64,000 nt of DNA from Strongylocentrotus purpuratus (GCF_000002235.5 NW_022145611.1:18201633-18265632); one strand, 5' to 3'. Shown: positions 27,001 through 35,999, numbered from the stretch's first letter. Notes: generated by a model not told the origin, from the letters alone. Program-made: numbers and translations.

Positions 27001-30000
27001 TCTAGCACTGTATGTCAACAGACAAGTCTACAACAAATTCACACATTACGACATTCACCATATGGTATGCCCTCGTTTTCCAAGATTTACTAGTGACTCA
27101 TCATAATCGCATGCAAAAATCTATACTTCAGGCCTACGCATCTATTAGTTCAAAGTCCATGCATGTATCATCCCCCAACATACAAATGTACTTCTTGAAG
27201 TTGTTCATTTTGGTTTTCATGGAAAAGGGAAGTATTGGATATCTTGGTATCAGGGACGACATGTTAATGAAACCAGATTCAGTTTATAACTTGCGGTCGT
27301 AAGAAAAATATTATAAAAACAATTCAGACCAATTCTCCAACAGTCCCATTGAACCCAATTGGCCAGAAGATATGAGAGCATAATACCAACACAATAGATT
27401 GCCTCATTTTCACCCTTACCTTGTCATTTCATGCCGGAGCGTTTGTATGTTGGTTGTATAGAGCATGACACCTAGACGGAGCATAGAGTCATGGGCATTC
27501 TTGTCCAATTGTTTCTTTAGCGGTTTCTCGAGGTCCACCCATCGTAGCTTGTAATTCTTGTTGCTGTACTGGAGGCCAAAGTAGATATTCTACACAAGAC
27601 AAAAGTTCACATATAATAATATAAATTACTTCACCTGCAATCCTGCATAATTTTTTATTTTGTATAGGCCCTACTCACTACTGTACATAAAATATGTACA
27701 TGTAGACCTTCAAATGTAATAATAATAATAATAATAAATTAATAAAGGTACGGTACATGTTCAAGTAGGTACATCTATGGTAGACCTACAAATGTATACG
27801 TGTCACACCTGTACTTAGGAGCCTCTGGTTCCCATTCACATTAATAAATTTTACTTTGAATTAATATTTACAATGTACATGTACATGTATATATAACTTT
27901 ATTTATTTATCCATTTACTCATTTATTTATTATTTACATTTCTCTATGTTGTGAACATTGTTATCATAATTAGTATTATTATCATTTTTTGATATTTTCT
28001 ATTTATTTTTGTATTTTTTGTATAAATTGTTGTTTTGTTTTGTTTGTTTGTTTGTTTGTTGTTCATTGTTGTTGTTGTTGTTTTTTTGTTTTTTTTTTTT
28101 GGGGGGGGGGGGGCAAGGGTAACTGTAACGTGTATTTTAACTATAAATTGTATAGCCCCACATTGTACAGCCTACTTGTCTATATACTCAAAGCGTTGTG
28201 ATTGTACATGCATGTAAAGCAATCATGTACACCAGGGGGCCGTTTCTCGAAACCAACTCCATGACAGTCATATCTTTGTCGGCGACCTACGGAGATGTCA
28301 TGAAGTGGATAAACCGTTTCACAAAGCCATGACAGACATGAAATCGATATATCGCGATACTAGCAGCTCAAGAACATAGTCTTTGTCACAATCCATTTGA
28401 TTTATCACGAATAACCCAAAACAAGTTTTGGGGCTAAAATTGTTAAAAAAGAAACATATACATAATTACATATAAACTCTCCTAAAATAAATAACAAATA
28501 GTGTCATTATCAAACGTACATCATCAAACGATTTGCATATTTCTGTAAAGATTCTTAAATTGAAGAAAAACCGGTGAGTGTTTTTTTCTTGGAAATCAAA
28601 TCAAAAGTAGTTGAAGGATACCGTAATGTGATAGTTTATCAATACATACTTTTTTTGTTTATTGTGACGAGAAATTTTAGGCAAAATACCTTTTCTCAGC
28701 CAGTTTTTATTCTAGAGTCTCATAAATACTCGTTATATAATTGATTTGATATTGAAAATATAATTTGGAAGAAGTAATTAGAGAGGGAATAATAATGCAC
28801 ATACATGTAGGCCCCAAAGGTATGATGGTATCCTACATTGTAAGAAAGACTATGAATCGACTATGGACAACGGTGTGTAACATTCTTATCTCTTTTATTT
28901 ATATGTTATAGTTTAATGATTTGTGATTTAATGTTTATATTCAGCTTTTTAAAATTTCTGTATAATTTGTATTATCACTTCTTTACATTTGCATTTCGCA
29001 TCCCAGAGAATTACGTACCGAACTCGTCTATATTTTTCTCAAAATGATAGTGAAACTAATCGTACATTTCGCGGCCCATGAAATAGCAACAAACTGCCTT
29101 GTGATGGCGCTTAACAGCAATTAAAAAGATATGACGGGTTCGGAGCAGAGACAACTCATTGTCGCGGAAGTTGTTGCTCATCTTGGCAAAGACGGCTTCG
29201 TGAAACACTTAGCTGACAGTGTCGAGATGTCGTTGATCTTGTAGTTATGACGGTTTCGAGAAACGGGCCCCCAGTACATGTACATACAGTACATGTAAAA
29301 GCTTACAATGCAGAAAACACTATCACAGAAAGATACTAAATAAACAATAGAGACAGCCTGACACTGACAGGTATTTATGGATTTAAGGTATTTATGGATT
29401 TAAGGTATCCAGACTTGGATCGATTTCACAGAAGGAAGGAAGCATGCTTGACTGCAGTAGGAGCACTGGTCCTTTAAAAAAAAAAAAAAACCCGACTTGC
29501 CCACTGGCACTGCACTGCATGCCCCAAAACTAGAGGCATTATCGCGCAGCCTACCAGGAAAACCTGCTGGAATGTTGAGGGGTGCCCTGAGGTCAGGAAT
29601 GGAATGAGTTTGGCATCAAACAATACAAGGAGGGCACAAGGATGCTTGCAAGTGGAAAGTGCTCTACAATAAATCATCCCTCATCCATATTGCTCATATT
29701 CTTCATCCCCCCCCCTCTCTCTCTCTCTCTCTTTCCCCCTCGGTTTTTTCTTCTGCGCTATACAAAATGATTCCTATTCCTGTAAGTAAAATGGAACATT
29801 GATAGAGTGATAAAATTACTCTCTTGGGTTTATGAAATGAAATGATCTACTGAATTATGTGCAACATGATGTTTCATCAACACATAAGTTACAACATGAT
29901 GAATACCAAAAAATACAAGGGCAATTCAGCCAGCAAAGAGAATCAAAATTTCTTTTTGGAAAACACTGTCAATTGAAAGCTACTTGCACTAATTGGCAAT

Positions 30001-30750
30001 TTGGCATACAATTTTAAAGCATTGGCATGAAAGAGCCCTACTACAATGTACCTGTACATAAAACTATATGGTACCGGTAGTACATACAATTTACCTACAT
30101 GTACACCTACACAATAGAGTTTACGCTCATCATGTAGGCCTATTGATTATGGATGATGTCATGAGGAATTCCATCAAATAGCCCCACCTCCACCAGTCAG
30201 AACAAAAAATAGCAGTGGGCGTGTGATCTGATTCATACATGCACATCAAGGCTTCTGCCTTGATTAACAATTTTGTTTAACCTTGTACATAGCGTTGTCC
30301 AATGCATATTAGTAGGCCTATAGATACATGTACACAAAGGCATGATTGTTGCATTTAATACTGTACGTCTGTGAAATGATCTACGACTCAAAAATGAAAT
30401 GCAGTATTCTTTAAATTTGACAGGAAGTCAGAATTATCAGTGAGATAAATAATATGTGTTCATTATCTATTTATATCTATCATCTTTTATCTAAAATATC
30501 TATCAACTACAACATTAAACATTCTTTACATGAGTTCTCTTTTAAAACAAACAATGAATGATTGTAATCACTTTACCTCTTCCAGTTGCAGTTTCTGAGC
30601 AATGGTGTCCAGACAATCCTGTCCCAAACTTTCTGGTGTTAAGGTTATTTCCAAAACAGCACTGTCTAGTAACTGTATCCTGGCAACAAATGAATTCTTT
30701 CCAGACACATTATACCTCCGAGTTTTCTTCAGTCGAAGACCAAAAGGCAT
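1971..30750 (-). CDS. PTPN21: FERM-domain protein tyrosine phosphatase, PTPN14/PTPN21 (Pez) family, 15 coding exons
   Basis: Non-receptor phosphatase that in other animals acts at the cell cortex and junctions and restrains YAP/Yorkie (family knowledge). Exons, 5' to 3': 30750-30577, 27589-27420, 24572-24475, 23764-23691, 21442-21284, 18864-18776, 17160-16990, 15997-15840, 14810-12736, 11903-11754, 11253-11056, 10386-10309, 9738-9579, 8011-7854, 2099-1971. All junctions are GT-AG and all phases agree; the total is 4041 bp, 1346 residues, against about 1175-1190 in human PTPN21/PTPN14. FERM is roughly residues 15-315, a Ser/Gln/Pro-rich linker 340-1050, and the PTP domain 1065-1340. The catalytic loop [10 protein letters not shown] has Cys1280 and Arg1286. 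The WPD loop reads WPN (Asn1240). The linker carries PPPPYPR (about 14043-14066), the WW-binding PPxY. The start [15 protein letters not shown] matches the family start. PTPN14 and PTPN21 are vertebrate duplicates, so this may be the single ancestral-type gene; the symbol is nominal. Confidence 0.95.
2100..2213. other. unique spacer between last PTP exon and satellite
   Basis: About 115 bp of ordinary intron sequence, including the splice acceptor and its pyrimidine tract. The branch point must lie here or within the first satellite units. Confidence 0.5.
2214..7488 (+). repeat. satellite family 1: 176-bp tandem array, about 30 copies
   Basis: Monomers repeat every 176 bp, with occasional 177-181-bp units (for example the steps reaching 3406, 4816, 6753 and 7286). 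The motif TTTGCCCCTATGCCCC recurs at about 2339, 2515, 2691 and onward. The first units (to about 3240) are essentially identical. Later ones differ at a few diagnostic sites: TACTATTTTTTAAC or TACATTTTTTTGAC or ...TCAC, and AGTAGGG or AGTAGCG. A block of about five units at 3758-4650 recurs, with its private variants, at 5696-6588. The array lies entirely within the last intron of the PTP gene. Each unit has a 62-codon open frame, but 176 is not divisible by 3, so the frames overlap and are not genes. Confidence 0.97.
7488..7760 (-). repeat. inverted, diverged copies of satellite family 1
   Basis: At about 7488 the array switches strand. 7488-7590 matches the reverse complement of part of the monomer (GCCATGAGATCAGT through GCATAGGGGCAAATTAAATA). 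After a poly-A run, 7620-7760 is a more diverged inverted piece containing TATCCTCGAAATGAATG and GGGGCATAGGGGCAAAT. This marks an inversion at the array edge. Confidence 0.85.
7854..8011 (-). CDS. PTPN21: PTPN21-like exon 14 (catalytic Cys loop)
   Basis: Residues 1252-1304. [15 protein letters not shown], then [19 protein letters not shown]. The catalytic Cys1280 codon is the complement of 7926-7928, with Arg1286 in the same loop. Donor GAG|GTAGGT, phase 0. The following intron, 5.75 kb, is mostly satellite. Confidence 0.95.
8330..8745. repeat. low-complexity purine/poly-A and poly-T tract
   Basis: Degenerate GGGAAAA-rich sequence with pure A (about 8577-8600) and T (about 8608-8643) runs. 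Intron 13 of the PTP gene; no coding signal. Confidence 0.8.
9158..9571 (-). mobile_element. 5'-truncated LINE 3' end (CR1/L2-like)
   Basis: Minus strand reads [18 protein letters not shown] then [16 protein letters not shown], the usual last residues of a LINE reverse transcriptase ORF. Then comes a 3' UTR with CCACCCCACATGTGG, AATAAATAAA and a poly-A tail (poly-T at 9163-9174). The 5' end lies within about 10 bp of the exon 13 donor of the PTP gene. CTTACA flanks both ends and may be a short target duplication. Confidence 0.65.
9579..9738 (-). CDS. PTPN21: PTPN21-like exon 13 (WPD-loop exon, WPN variant)
   Basis: Residues 1199-1252: [12 protein letters not shown] then [19 protein letters not shown]. 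The general-acid Asp of WPD is Asn here (AAC, complement of 9613-9615). Human PTPN14 has WPD and, from memory, human PTPN21 has WPE. The donor T|GTAAGT directly abuts a LINE-derived stretch. Confidence 0.93.
10019..10148. repeat. poly-C/poly-A, (TA)n and (TAA)n microsatellite
   Basis: C run, A run, (AT)7, then (AAT)n with imperfect A-rich continuation. Intronic. Confidence 0.85.
10309..10386 (-). CDS. PTPN21: PTPN21-like exon 12 (PTP core)
   Basis: Residues 1173-1198, 78 bp, [13 protein letters not shown] then TAEFGP. Aligns with GRTKSHRYWP and the segment before KFKVTTKF in PTPN14. Acceptor TTTCAG, donor CCA|GTAAGC. Confidence 0.92.
10872..11048. mobile_element. MITE family A, copy 1
   Basis: Ends AAAGCCCGTCTGCACTA and TAGTACAGTGGGGCTTT are inverted repeats. 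The interior GGAGGGATTAG...GGTCACTGAC resembles the copy at 38084-38245. It lies 8 bp from exon 11 of the PTP gene. Confidence 0.7.
11056..11253 (-). CDS. PTPN21: PTPN21-like exon 11 (PTP pTyr loop and core)
   Basis: Residues 1107-1172. DCRVELSSS...GYINASRV is the phosphotyrosine-recognition region. As in vertebrate Pez proteins (ENRVEL) it lacks the Tyr of the canonical KNRY loop. It continues [22 protein letters not shown], the conserved core of classical PTPs. Phase 0 at both ends. Confidence 0.93.
11754..11903 (-). CDS. PTPN21: PTPN21-like exon 10 (start of PTP domain)
   Basis: Residues 1057-1106. [13 protein letters not shown] and [17 protein letters not shown] match [16 protein letters not shown] and LPENAERSRIREVVPYE of PTPN14. 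Acceptor TTGTAG, donor GAG|GTAACG, phase 0. Confidence 0.93.
12382..12485 (-). mobile_element. possible LINE/SINE 3' tail
   Basis: ATAATAATAGTGAACATTTA followed by TGCGCCATG and CTCCTGGCGC. In minus sense it resembles the GCGC...TATAAATGTTCA(TTA)n ends of invertebrate LINE/SINE families. Recognised by pattern only. Confidence 0.35.
12736..14810 (-). CDS. PTPN21: PTPN21-like exon 9 (large linker exon)
   Basis: A 2075-bp exon coding residues 365-1056, rich in Ser, Gln, Pro, His and Asn, with a short poly-Gln run encoded near 13261-13275. Recognisable Pez blocks in order: [42 protein letters not shown]-like [36 protein letters not shown] and [10 protein letters not shown]. The PPPPYP motif is the YAP WW-domain site of PTPN14; I see no second PPxY. 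Acceptor GAACAG; donor AGG|GTAAGT in phase 0. An ATG pair at 14793 lies inside this exon and is not the gene start. Confidence 0.93.
14953..15011. repeat. (CT)n microsatellite
   Basis: About 29 CT units with one interruption, in the PTP intron between exons 8 and 9. Confidence 0.95.
15111..15277. mobile_element. MITE, 167 bp, hAT-like ends
   Basis: Perfect 16-bp terminal inverted repeats CAGAGCTGCCAACCTT / AAGGTTGGCAGCTCTG around an A-rich interior. CAG...CTG ends suggest hAT, but no 8-bp target duplication is visible. Confidence 0.75.
15613..15701. repeat. perfect hairpin, 29-bp arms
   Basis: TTTTGATTTATCATTATTG... at 15613-15641 is the exact reverse complement of 15673-15701. The 31-bp loop contains TTTACCAATAGAAGCC, which also overlaps the arm as a direct repeat. 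Confidence 0.9.
15840..15997 (-). CDS. PTPN21: PTPN21-like exon 8 (FERM to linker transition)
   Basis: Residues 312-365: [16 protein letters not shown] then [16 protein letters not shown]. Only one frame is open and it agrees with the phases of exons 7 and 9. It has little similarity to vertebrate proteins, as expected for the start of the linker. Confidence 0.85.
16990..17160 (-). CDS. PTPN21: PTPN21-like exon 7 (FERM F3)
   Basis: Residues 255-312. [14 protein letters not shown] and [16 protein letters not shown] align with the WHDIANMSHNKSFF and [16 protein letters not shown] blocks of PTPN21. The AA|GTGAGT donor splits a Lys codon. Confidence 0.92.
17345..17470. repeat. 77-bp tandem duplication with poly-C/poly-A
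   Basis: CACCACAGAATGTCTACTCT occurs at 17355 and 17432, each followed by a C-rich run. Confidence 0.8.
17490..17890 (-). mobile_element. LINE reverse-transcriptase 3' fragment, split by a MITE
   Basis: In minus sense the right part reads [20 protein letters not shown] then AHKSIRHN. The left part (17520-17606) reads [20 protein letters not shown] then FKRAVK. This is the standard C-terminal layout of CR1/L2-like LINE ORFs. The MITE at 17607-17735 separates the two. Without it and one ATT repeat the two parts are in one frame. Its upstream limit is unclear; similar-looking sequence may extend to about 18450. Confidence 0.7.
17607..17735. mobile_element. MITE, 129 bp, nested in a LINE
   Basis: Terminal repeats GGCCCGAATTCACAAAGGA / TCCTTTGTGAATTCGGGCC, flanked by ATT on both sides (a 3-bp target duplication). 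Inside is a perfect palindrome GGAGGTTTGTCGACAAACCTCC-type core at 17623-17644. Confidence 0.88.
18776..18864 (-). CDS. PTPN21: PTPN21-like exon 6 (FERM F3)
   Basis: Residues 226-255, starting [13 protein letters not shown] after TTTCAG and ending at GA|GTGAGT. The start of the FERM-C/PH-like lobe. It joins exon 7 through a split Glu codon. Confidence 0.9.
21284..21442 (-). CDS. PTPN21: PTPN21-like exon 5 (FERM F2/F3 hinge)
   Basis: Residues 173-225, phase 0 on both sides (acceptor TCTACAG, donor AAA|GTAAGT). The tail [10 protein letters not shown] matches the conserved DGYGEESYPAK of PTPN21. Confidence 0.92.
22144..22283. mobile_element. MITE family B, copy 1
   Basis: AGGCCTGTCCTCATCAG...AGTTTGCC at the left and GGCAAACTTGAGCTGATGAT...CAGGCCT at the right are inverted. 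About 140 bp. Confidence 0.75.
22873..22924 (-). other. exon-like segment in PTP intron 4
   Basis: TTTCTTTAG|CTGAATCAG...TATTTAG|GTAGGG: good splice signals around a 52-bp open stretch reading [17 protein letters not shown]. It begins in the same phase and with the same Ala-Glu as exon 4. Its length puts the next exon out of frame, so it may be a decayed exon duplicate, a poison exon or chance. Confidence 0.25.
23340..23374. repeat. (GA)n microsatellite
   Basis: GAGAGA run within a purine-rich stretch (23150-23400). Intronic. Confidence 0.85.
23691..23764 (-). CDS. PTPN21: PTPN21-like exon 4 (FERM F2)
   Basis: Residues 148-172. 74 bp joining G|CT to give Ala at its 5' end; it reads [19 protein letters not shown] and ends AAG|GTGAGT in phase 0. 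It corresponds to the ADFGDY...EYVLFP segment of the vertebrate proteins. Confidence 0.9.
24475..24572 (-). CDS. PTPN21: PTPN21-like exon 3 (FERM F2)
   Basis: Residues 115-148: [14 protein letters not shown], then [15 protein letters not shown], the FERM F2 helix found in all Pez proteins. Acceptor TTTCAG. The donor is the weak G|GTTTGT, worth noting for splicing strength. Confidence 0.9.
26138..26155. repeat. (TACATG)n short repeat
   Basis: Three TACATG units. The TACATGTA word recurs across introns from 22 to 33 kb and gives the region its characteristic composition. Confidence 0.6.
27420..27589 (-). CDS. PTPN21: PTPN21-like exon 2 (FERM F1/F2)
   Basis: Residues 59-115. The [15 protein letters not shown] block is nearly identical to human PTPN21. 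Acceptor GTGTAG and donor AG|GTAAGG; the Arg codon is split 2+1 with exon 3. Confidence 0.93.
28040..28113. repeat. (GTTT)n, (GTT)n and poly-T/poly-G tract
   Basis: Simple repeats in PTP intron 1. The apparent open frame is low complexity. Confidence 0.85.
28235..29272. mobile_element. non-autonomous DNA transposon, 1038 bp
   Basis: Ends GGGGGCCGTTTCTCGAAACC / GGTTTCGAGAAACGGGCCCCC. Weaker inverted similarity continues inward for about 100 bp (GTTTCACAAAGCCATGAC versus its counterpart near 29190-29205). Interior AT-rich without a transposase frame. No clear target duplication. Confidence 0.78.
29690..29742. repeat. poly-C and (CT)n tract
   Basis: C10-like run followed by CTCTCT. Intronic. 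Confidence 0.75.
30577..30750 (-). CDS. PTPN21: PTPN21-like exon 1 (start codon, FERM F1)
   Basis: Residues 1-58, from [15 protein letters not shown] to the GAAGAG|GTAAAG donor, phase 0. An in-frame ATG 21 bp upstream (30771) exists, but TTCTAG just 4 bp before the chosen ATG looks like a splice acceptor. I therefore expect a separate non-coding 5' exon and translation from 30750, where the family-conserved MPFG begins. Confidence 0.92.
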
Positions 30751-30771
30751 TTTGCTAGAAATGGACAACAA

Positions 30772-33700
30772 ACTGTGAGTTCACTAGAGTCTGTTTATCC
30801 TTCTCCTCATTCAAGGCACTAAAACTATTGAGTGTTGTTCTTTGCAGAGAATGGCAGATGATTACATGCCATGGTTGAACGTTAAAACTTCCTTGTCAAT
30901 TATCAGACACTCATCTTTTACAGGCTCAGCTATGCTAGGTATCCACTATATAAATTCCTAAATGCAGAGATGGCTCAGATAGGGGTCCCTTATATTCTCC
31001 GTGTTAACAATAACAACTCCTCTCCTGTTTCTTTTCCTCAGAGAATGTTTATCTGCCAATGACTCTGGATACCTTTATCTGAAAATAAGCAAACAGAGTA
31101 ATCATAAGCAATATTGTTAATATTCTGGAAACAAGAATGACTCAAATCATAAACCAACATTACATTTTGTAGGTCATGATCAATCAAATCATTGAAGCCT
31201 TTTTGAAGGCCTCTTAGTCTTAGTTTGACCTTTGAAACATACACAAAGTGGTCAGACCAATCTCTACAACATGCACAAGTCAACATTTCAGATGAAATTT
31301 ACATGAAGTCCTGCATGTATGACAGTCCATTTGAATATGCAACAATTCAACATTTCATTCCTCCTAGATCCAAGGGTGCCATTCATCTCATATTTAAAAC
31401 TTATGTTCTACCACTTGCTGTATTTCAAATGGGCATTCTGCCAAAAAGCACTGAATTATAACTAAATAGCCTTGAACTCAAATAATAATATCGACCTTGA
31501 AATTCATCTCAATGATTGGTCAAAAACTTGGTTTAGTTTGCATTTCACATGAAACTACTGATGTTTTTGTACTTACACTGTAGATCATTGTAAAAGCAAA
31601 GTTCTATTTAAATGCGAAATGTGTAACATATGGTTCCAAATTCTCCATTTTCATTTTAAAATCAATTAAAACAAAACATCTTTTAACAAATTAAAATAAA
31701 TTAAAACAATTTTTTACAGGTTTACAAATTAGTACGTAGAATGATTACGTACATCCCTCCAAATGATTGCAAAAATCTAACAATGGCATTCCACACCCGT
31801 ATATTGAAAGAAATCAATAACAGCTGTATTGATCCTGGACCCCCTTACAGGCATTTAATACAAGCGGTACACAATGGCTGCATGTGTGAATTTAAAGTAC
31901 CGGTATCAGTATTCAATATACACATACTGTAGGCCTAAAACATAGGCCAATGTACTGTACAAGATGTACATTTTTGTAAACACAACAAGTTACAATCCAT
32001 AAACTGTACTACATTTTTTGTCATCGTATTCCATGCAACATTTTTTTTATAAAGTGATCATCCTCAATGAAGTGACTCTGCGATGTTTGTTTGTTTGTAT
32101 AAGTTTCGCTGGTAAAGACAAGTAGGTAATGATAGCATATAGCTTATTCCTATGAGGTTCCAGAAGGCCTGTCTTCATAAGCTTTAGTTTGCCAAATAAC
32201 CTATTTTAACTACCCCGATCGCAAATTATCCAGTTAAATTGCGTCTTCATCAGCCGCAGTTGAAATTACCAGGCTTTTGGTCAAGAAAATATCCCAAGAA
32301 ATAATAATAATAATAATAGTGGGTTCTTGTATATATATTGTTAATGATGAGATGAGATGTTGTCATGACTCATCATTGTCATGTTTAATGACTGATATCA
32401 TGTTTGAGAACAATTATTCACATAAATCTGACTATCTGAGGGAAAAAAACATAAAATCAAGTACACCCCCTGTACACTGTATAGTCTACATGTCTATGAG
32501 GGGCACCCCTAATTTTGGACACAAATTTGGTACATGTTTCAAAATATTGAAACTATTAACATTTTTGTTCTTGTTACTTGAATTATATTCACTGTAATTA
32601 CATACATAATTATTTGTTACATGGTTACAAAGCACAAAAATGCAAATTCCATCATTGTGTCAATTTAACAATGATTTCCTTTATATCACATATTTACACC
32701 TGACAAAAGTATTGTTAAAAATGTTCACAGAACTCAAGATAATAAAAATTACCATAAAGAACTAGACTAGATCTAGATTCTATATCACGGTTTTTTAAAA
32801 ACATTCTCAAATTTTCTCTATTTTTATATTTTACTGAACAAATAGTGATTTATAGATCTAAACATTATTTTCAATTTCAATTGAAGAATTTTTTTTTAAA
32901 ATTTATAATAAAAAGTTTAAAATTAAAATGTTCCAATTGACACATGAGGAGTTTAGCAACACTACTGCACTAATCATGACTGTCGTAAAGTCAACATCAA
33001 ATAGGTAATGCCAAATCAGCCTTTTTCGTACACTGATAATTATTTTATGTATTTCACTTCAGGCAATGATCAACTTCGCGAACTCTCGGCAGAGCCGAGG
33101 TGATCGTTTTTATCATGTAATGTAAATCACATGTGTCCGTCAATTCATTATCATCAAAAACACGTGGATGGTAAGTAAAGGTAGGTCTGACACTCCGATA
33201 ACAAATTTCCACATTTTTACTTTTTTTAGTTAAATTCTTGACCGATTTTGACGTGTGTCATAACACTCCAGTCAAGACTCGCAGTTAGATATTTAGAATT
33301 AGAAAAAAGACTCCTCAGGCTCAACTTTCTCAAGTCAAGGAGCTAGGAGTCCAGCAAACAAAGGCAGTAATCAGCATCAGCATCAGCATCAGTATACGGA
33401 AGTGTGAGGTGATCCTGTTGAAACTTCCGGTCGTTTCATTGAGTGGTGCTTCGTTCGAAAAAGAACCTTAACTATTTTTGCTCGCATGGCGGGTGGACGC
33501 ACAAATAAATTTTATGGAAGCATTTGGTGCTGAGAGGACCAGTGCTTGTCCAATCTAATCTTGAAAGAAGTGATTGAGGATGAGGAGATGACAGATGTAA
33601 CTTATTTTAGGAAGACTATTCCAGGATTCTACTACTCTCTGACTGAAGCTGTTTCTGTAATGTAGAATCTATGCAAGGTTTGTTGTGTGGGAACATGTGA

Positions 33701-33850
33701 TTACGTTCATGATTGTATTTTTATTTGCATGGCTCTCCACACAGGCAAATGCACGTCAAGTAAGGCTTGGTATCAATATCATAATTCATATTTCATAAAA
33801 CACCAGATGCACCTGGCCTGCACCAAGCCCAGCGTAACGATGACTTGTAA
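30772..33850. other. upstream of first PTP coding exon: no gene seen
   Basis: AT-rich sequence with a MITE copy at 32164, a short (CAGCAT)n run near 33373 and an (AAT)n run near 32298. Probably the 5' UTR intron of the PTP gene. Confidence 0.4.
32164..32277. mobile_element. MITE family B, copy 2 (partial)
   Basis: AAGGCCTGTCTTCATAAGCT then AGTTTGCCAAATAACC, like copy 1. The right end (CTTCATCAGCCGCAGTTG...CAGGCTT) is degraded. Confidence 0.55.
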
Positions 33851-33855
33851 CTCAC

Positions 33856-33895
33856 CTTCTTCTCCCGCTAAGACTCCGGCGTCGTGATGAGAGCA
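33856..33895 (-). promoter_or_regulatory. possible non-coding first exon of the PTP gene
   Basis: On the minus strand a locally GC-richer stretch ends GAAGAAG|GTGAGT, a near-perfect donor, about 3.1 kb upstream of the first coding exon. That exon seems to start only 4 bp before its ATG, so a non-coding exon must exist somewhere upstream. This is a plausible place; the transcription start is not determined. Confidence 0.3.
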
Positions 33896-34308
33896 ACCAT
33901 GCACGTACACTATGGCAGACCACTTGTTTCAAAATATTATTATGACGCGATACACTGCCGCAAAACACGGCGACAAATGGGTTTGAACTTACCGTCATTC
34001 ACCGAAACTCTTCGGTACGTCTTCCTCTGTAAATTATCCAGTATTTTATGCTTTGACTTCTCACTTTATAACTCCAATTTCTTGGTATTTTTTTATGAGA
34101 TCCTACAACAGTTTCTGTGTAACGACGACGCGACGGCCAAGCGAGCAACGATACCTGATACTCGATCGAATAAACATTTGATCGGATTTGATATCGACCA
34201 AAATGCAAATAGTTTGAGTCATGCTCAATGCTTTGTTGTTATCTCGTTTCCTTTTTTTGTGGAATACTTATACTTCACATTGTAGGGCGTGACTATGTTT
34301 TGACTATG

Positions 34309-34705
34309 GGGCAATTCCACGGTAACGGAAGGACACTCAGACAAGATTTTTGAACTTCAGGTTCATACTAAAAGAAATGTTTTATTAGTATGTATTAAAC
34401 TATGGGGAACAAAATGTGTTTCAGTCAAGTGGAAAGCTTCATCAACTTCACAAAGTTTGGATAAACACTAATTAACTGGAAAAACCATGTCCATTTTTAT
34501 GTCCTTCCGTTACCGAGATAATTAATATGCACATTCTTAAACTACTTAACTATAATGACAATTTTTTGGGGGAGAATTAAAGGCACTTATATAGGTATTA
34601 TATCTGTACTGTTTCACATCTTATACTAATAAAACAGTTCTTTTAGTATGAACCTGAAGTTCAAAAATCTTGTCTGAGTGTCCTTCCGTTACCGTGGAAT
34701 TGCCC
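34309..34705. mobile_element. palindromic MITE, 397 bp, TATG duplication
   Basis: GGGCAATTCCACGGTAACGG at the left end is mirrored exactly at the right end. Inverted identity continues for about 85 bp (GACACTCAGACAAGATTTTT, GAACTTCAGGTTCATACTAA). Flanked by TATG at 34305-34308 and 34706-34709. An internal inverted CCTTCCGTTACCG copy lies near 34502. Confidence 0.9.
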
Positions 34706-35473
34706 TATGATGCAATCATAATCATTCTTCTCAGTGCTCTCACATTAAGCAAGTATTAGTAATTCAATATTTTGGTATTGTTTACATGGATACCAAAACC
34801 CTTTTTAATTCCTCAGGTAACGGGTTATATGGTTTCGGATGAAAAATAATAATAGATTAATTTTAGAAAAATAGAATTAAAAAATTGGGCGCCTTTTTAC
34901 ATGGACCTGCTTTTTATCTTCACTCACATAAAGATCTCATCTTGGTTCCCATAACTCTTTTGGTATGTCAATTTGCATCTTAAAAAATGACAGAACCGGC
35001 GTATAGGCCTACACCCTCCCTGATTTTGGGCCCAATATAATTCCCCCCCCCCCCCCCCGGCCTCCCCCTAAAAAAAAAAACAGTCAATCACCGTCAAATT
35101 TAACCACCATTTTTAATGCAACTCATACCCATCGACTCGATCACTTTTGAACTCTAACCGAATTTCCAACTTCAACTATGGAACCACTAGGCTAGATGTA
35201 CATCAACCCAAATCTAACCTAAACTATATCCCAATGCAATGGCAACCTTTACACACATCCAAATTATAATTAACCCCGGATTAAAAGGTCGCAGGAGCGA
35301 AAATTGTGAAGATGAATTAAGATGACCAGATAAAAGATGGACAAAAGTCTTATAAAAGATGAAAATAGTTTCCTTTTAATTTGTATATAACTATGTTTTT
35401 TTGTTATACTCTGAGAGGAAGAGGCACTGCGGCTGACACTGTGTCACGTATAGACAAGAAGCAATTAATCATG

Positions 35474-35780
35474 CTTTTTTTTAATCTTTTTTAAAAATTT
35501 ATTAATTTATTCTATTTATTTCTGATATTTATACAGGGTGGCACATATCACCAATTTGGTTGTCTTCCATGAGGCCCTGTTTGGTAATAATAAAAACAAG
35601 TAACAGCATCAAAAACAAAATAGATATTAATACACAAGCATATAAATAGGTAAAATACAAATTAATTGGTATCCACTTGAAATAACTGATCATTCAAGAA
35701 TCATCCTTGATCATTTACAAGAAATAGGTGAATGGAATTTTCAAATTAAATACAAACTTTTAAAAACGTTCATTTAATAA
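35474..35780 (-). mobile_element. LINE 3' UTR fragment
   Basis: Minus sense: GGCCTCATGGAAGACAACC, TGCCACCCTGTATAAAT, AATAAATAGAATAAATTAAT and an A-rich end. Layout as in the fragment at 9158-9571, but no coding part is left. Confidence 0.45.
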
Positions 35781-35999
35781 TCGGATATAGCCTAACGCAC
35801 GGGTTACCAAAATTGTTATATACATATTTACATTCAATTGCTCTTTAACTAATACACTTAGGTTGTTTACAAGATAGCTAAAAATGGATACATTACATGT
35901 ATGAATACATGATAACGATAACCATGTCAACCAAATTTCATAGTTTTGCAAATAGGAAAAAATGGTTACCTTCGCACGACTCCCACCAAAAGTTGGGGG

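Noticed and set aside
33884-34285. 133-codon frame between the two genes
   Set aside because: No recognised domain, ordinary AT-rich composition, no splice or promoter logic; probably chance.
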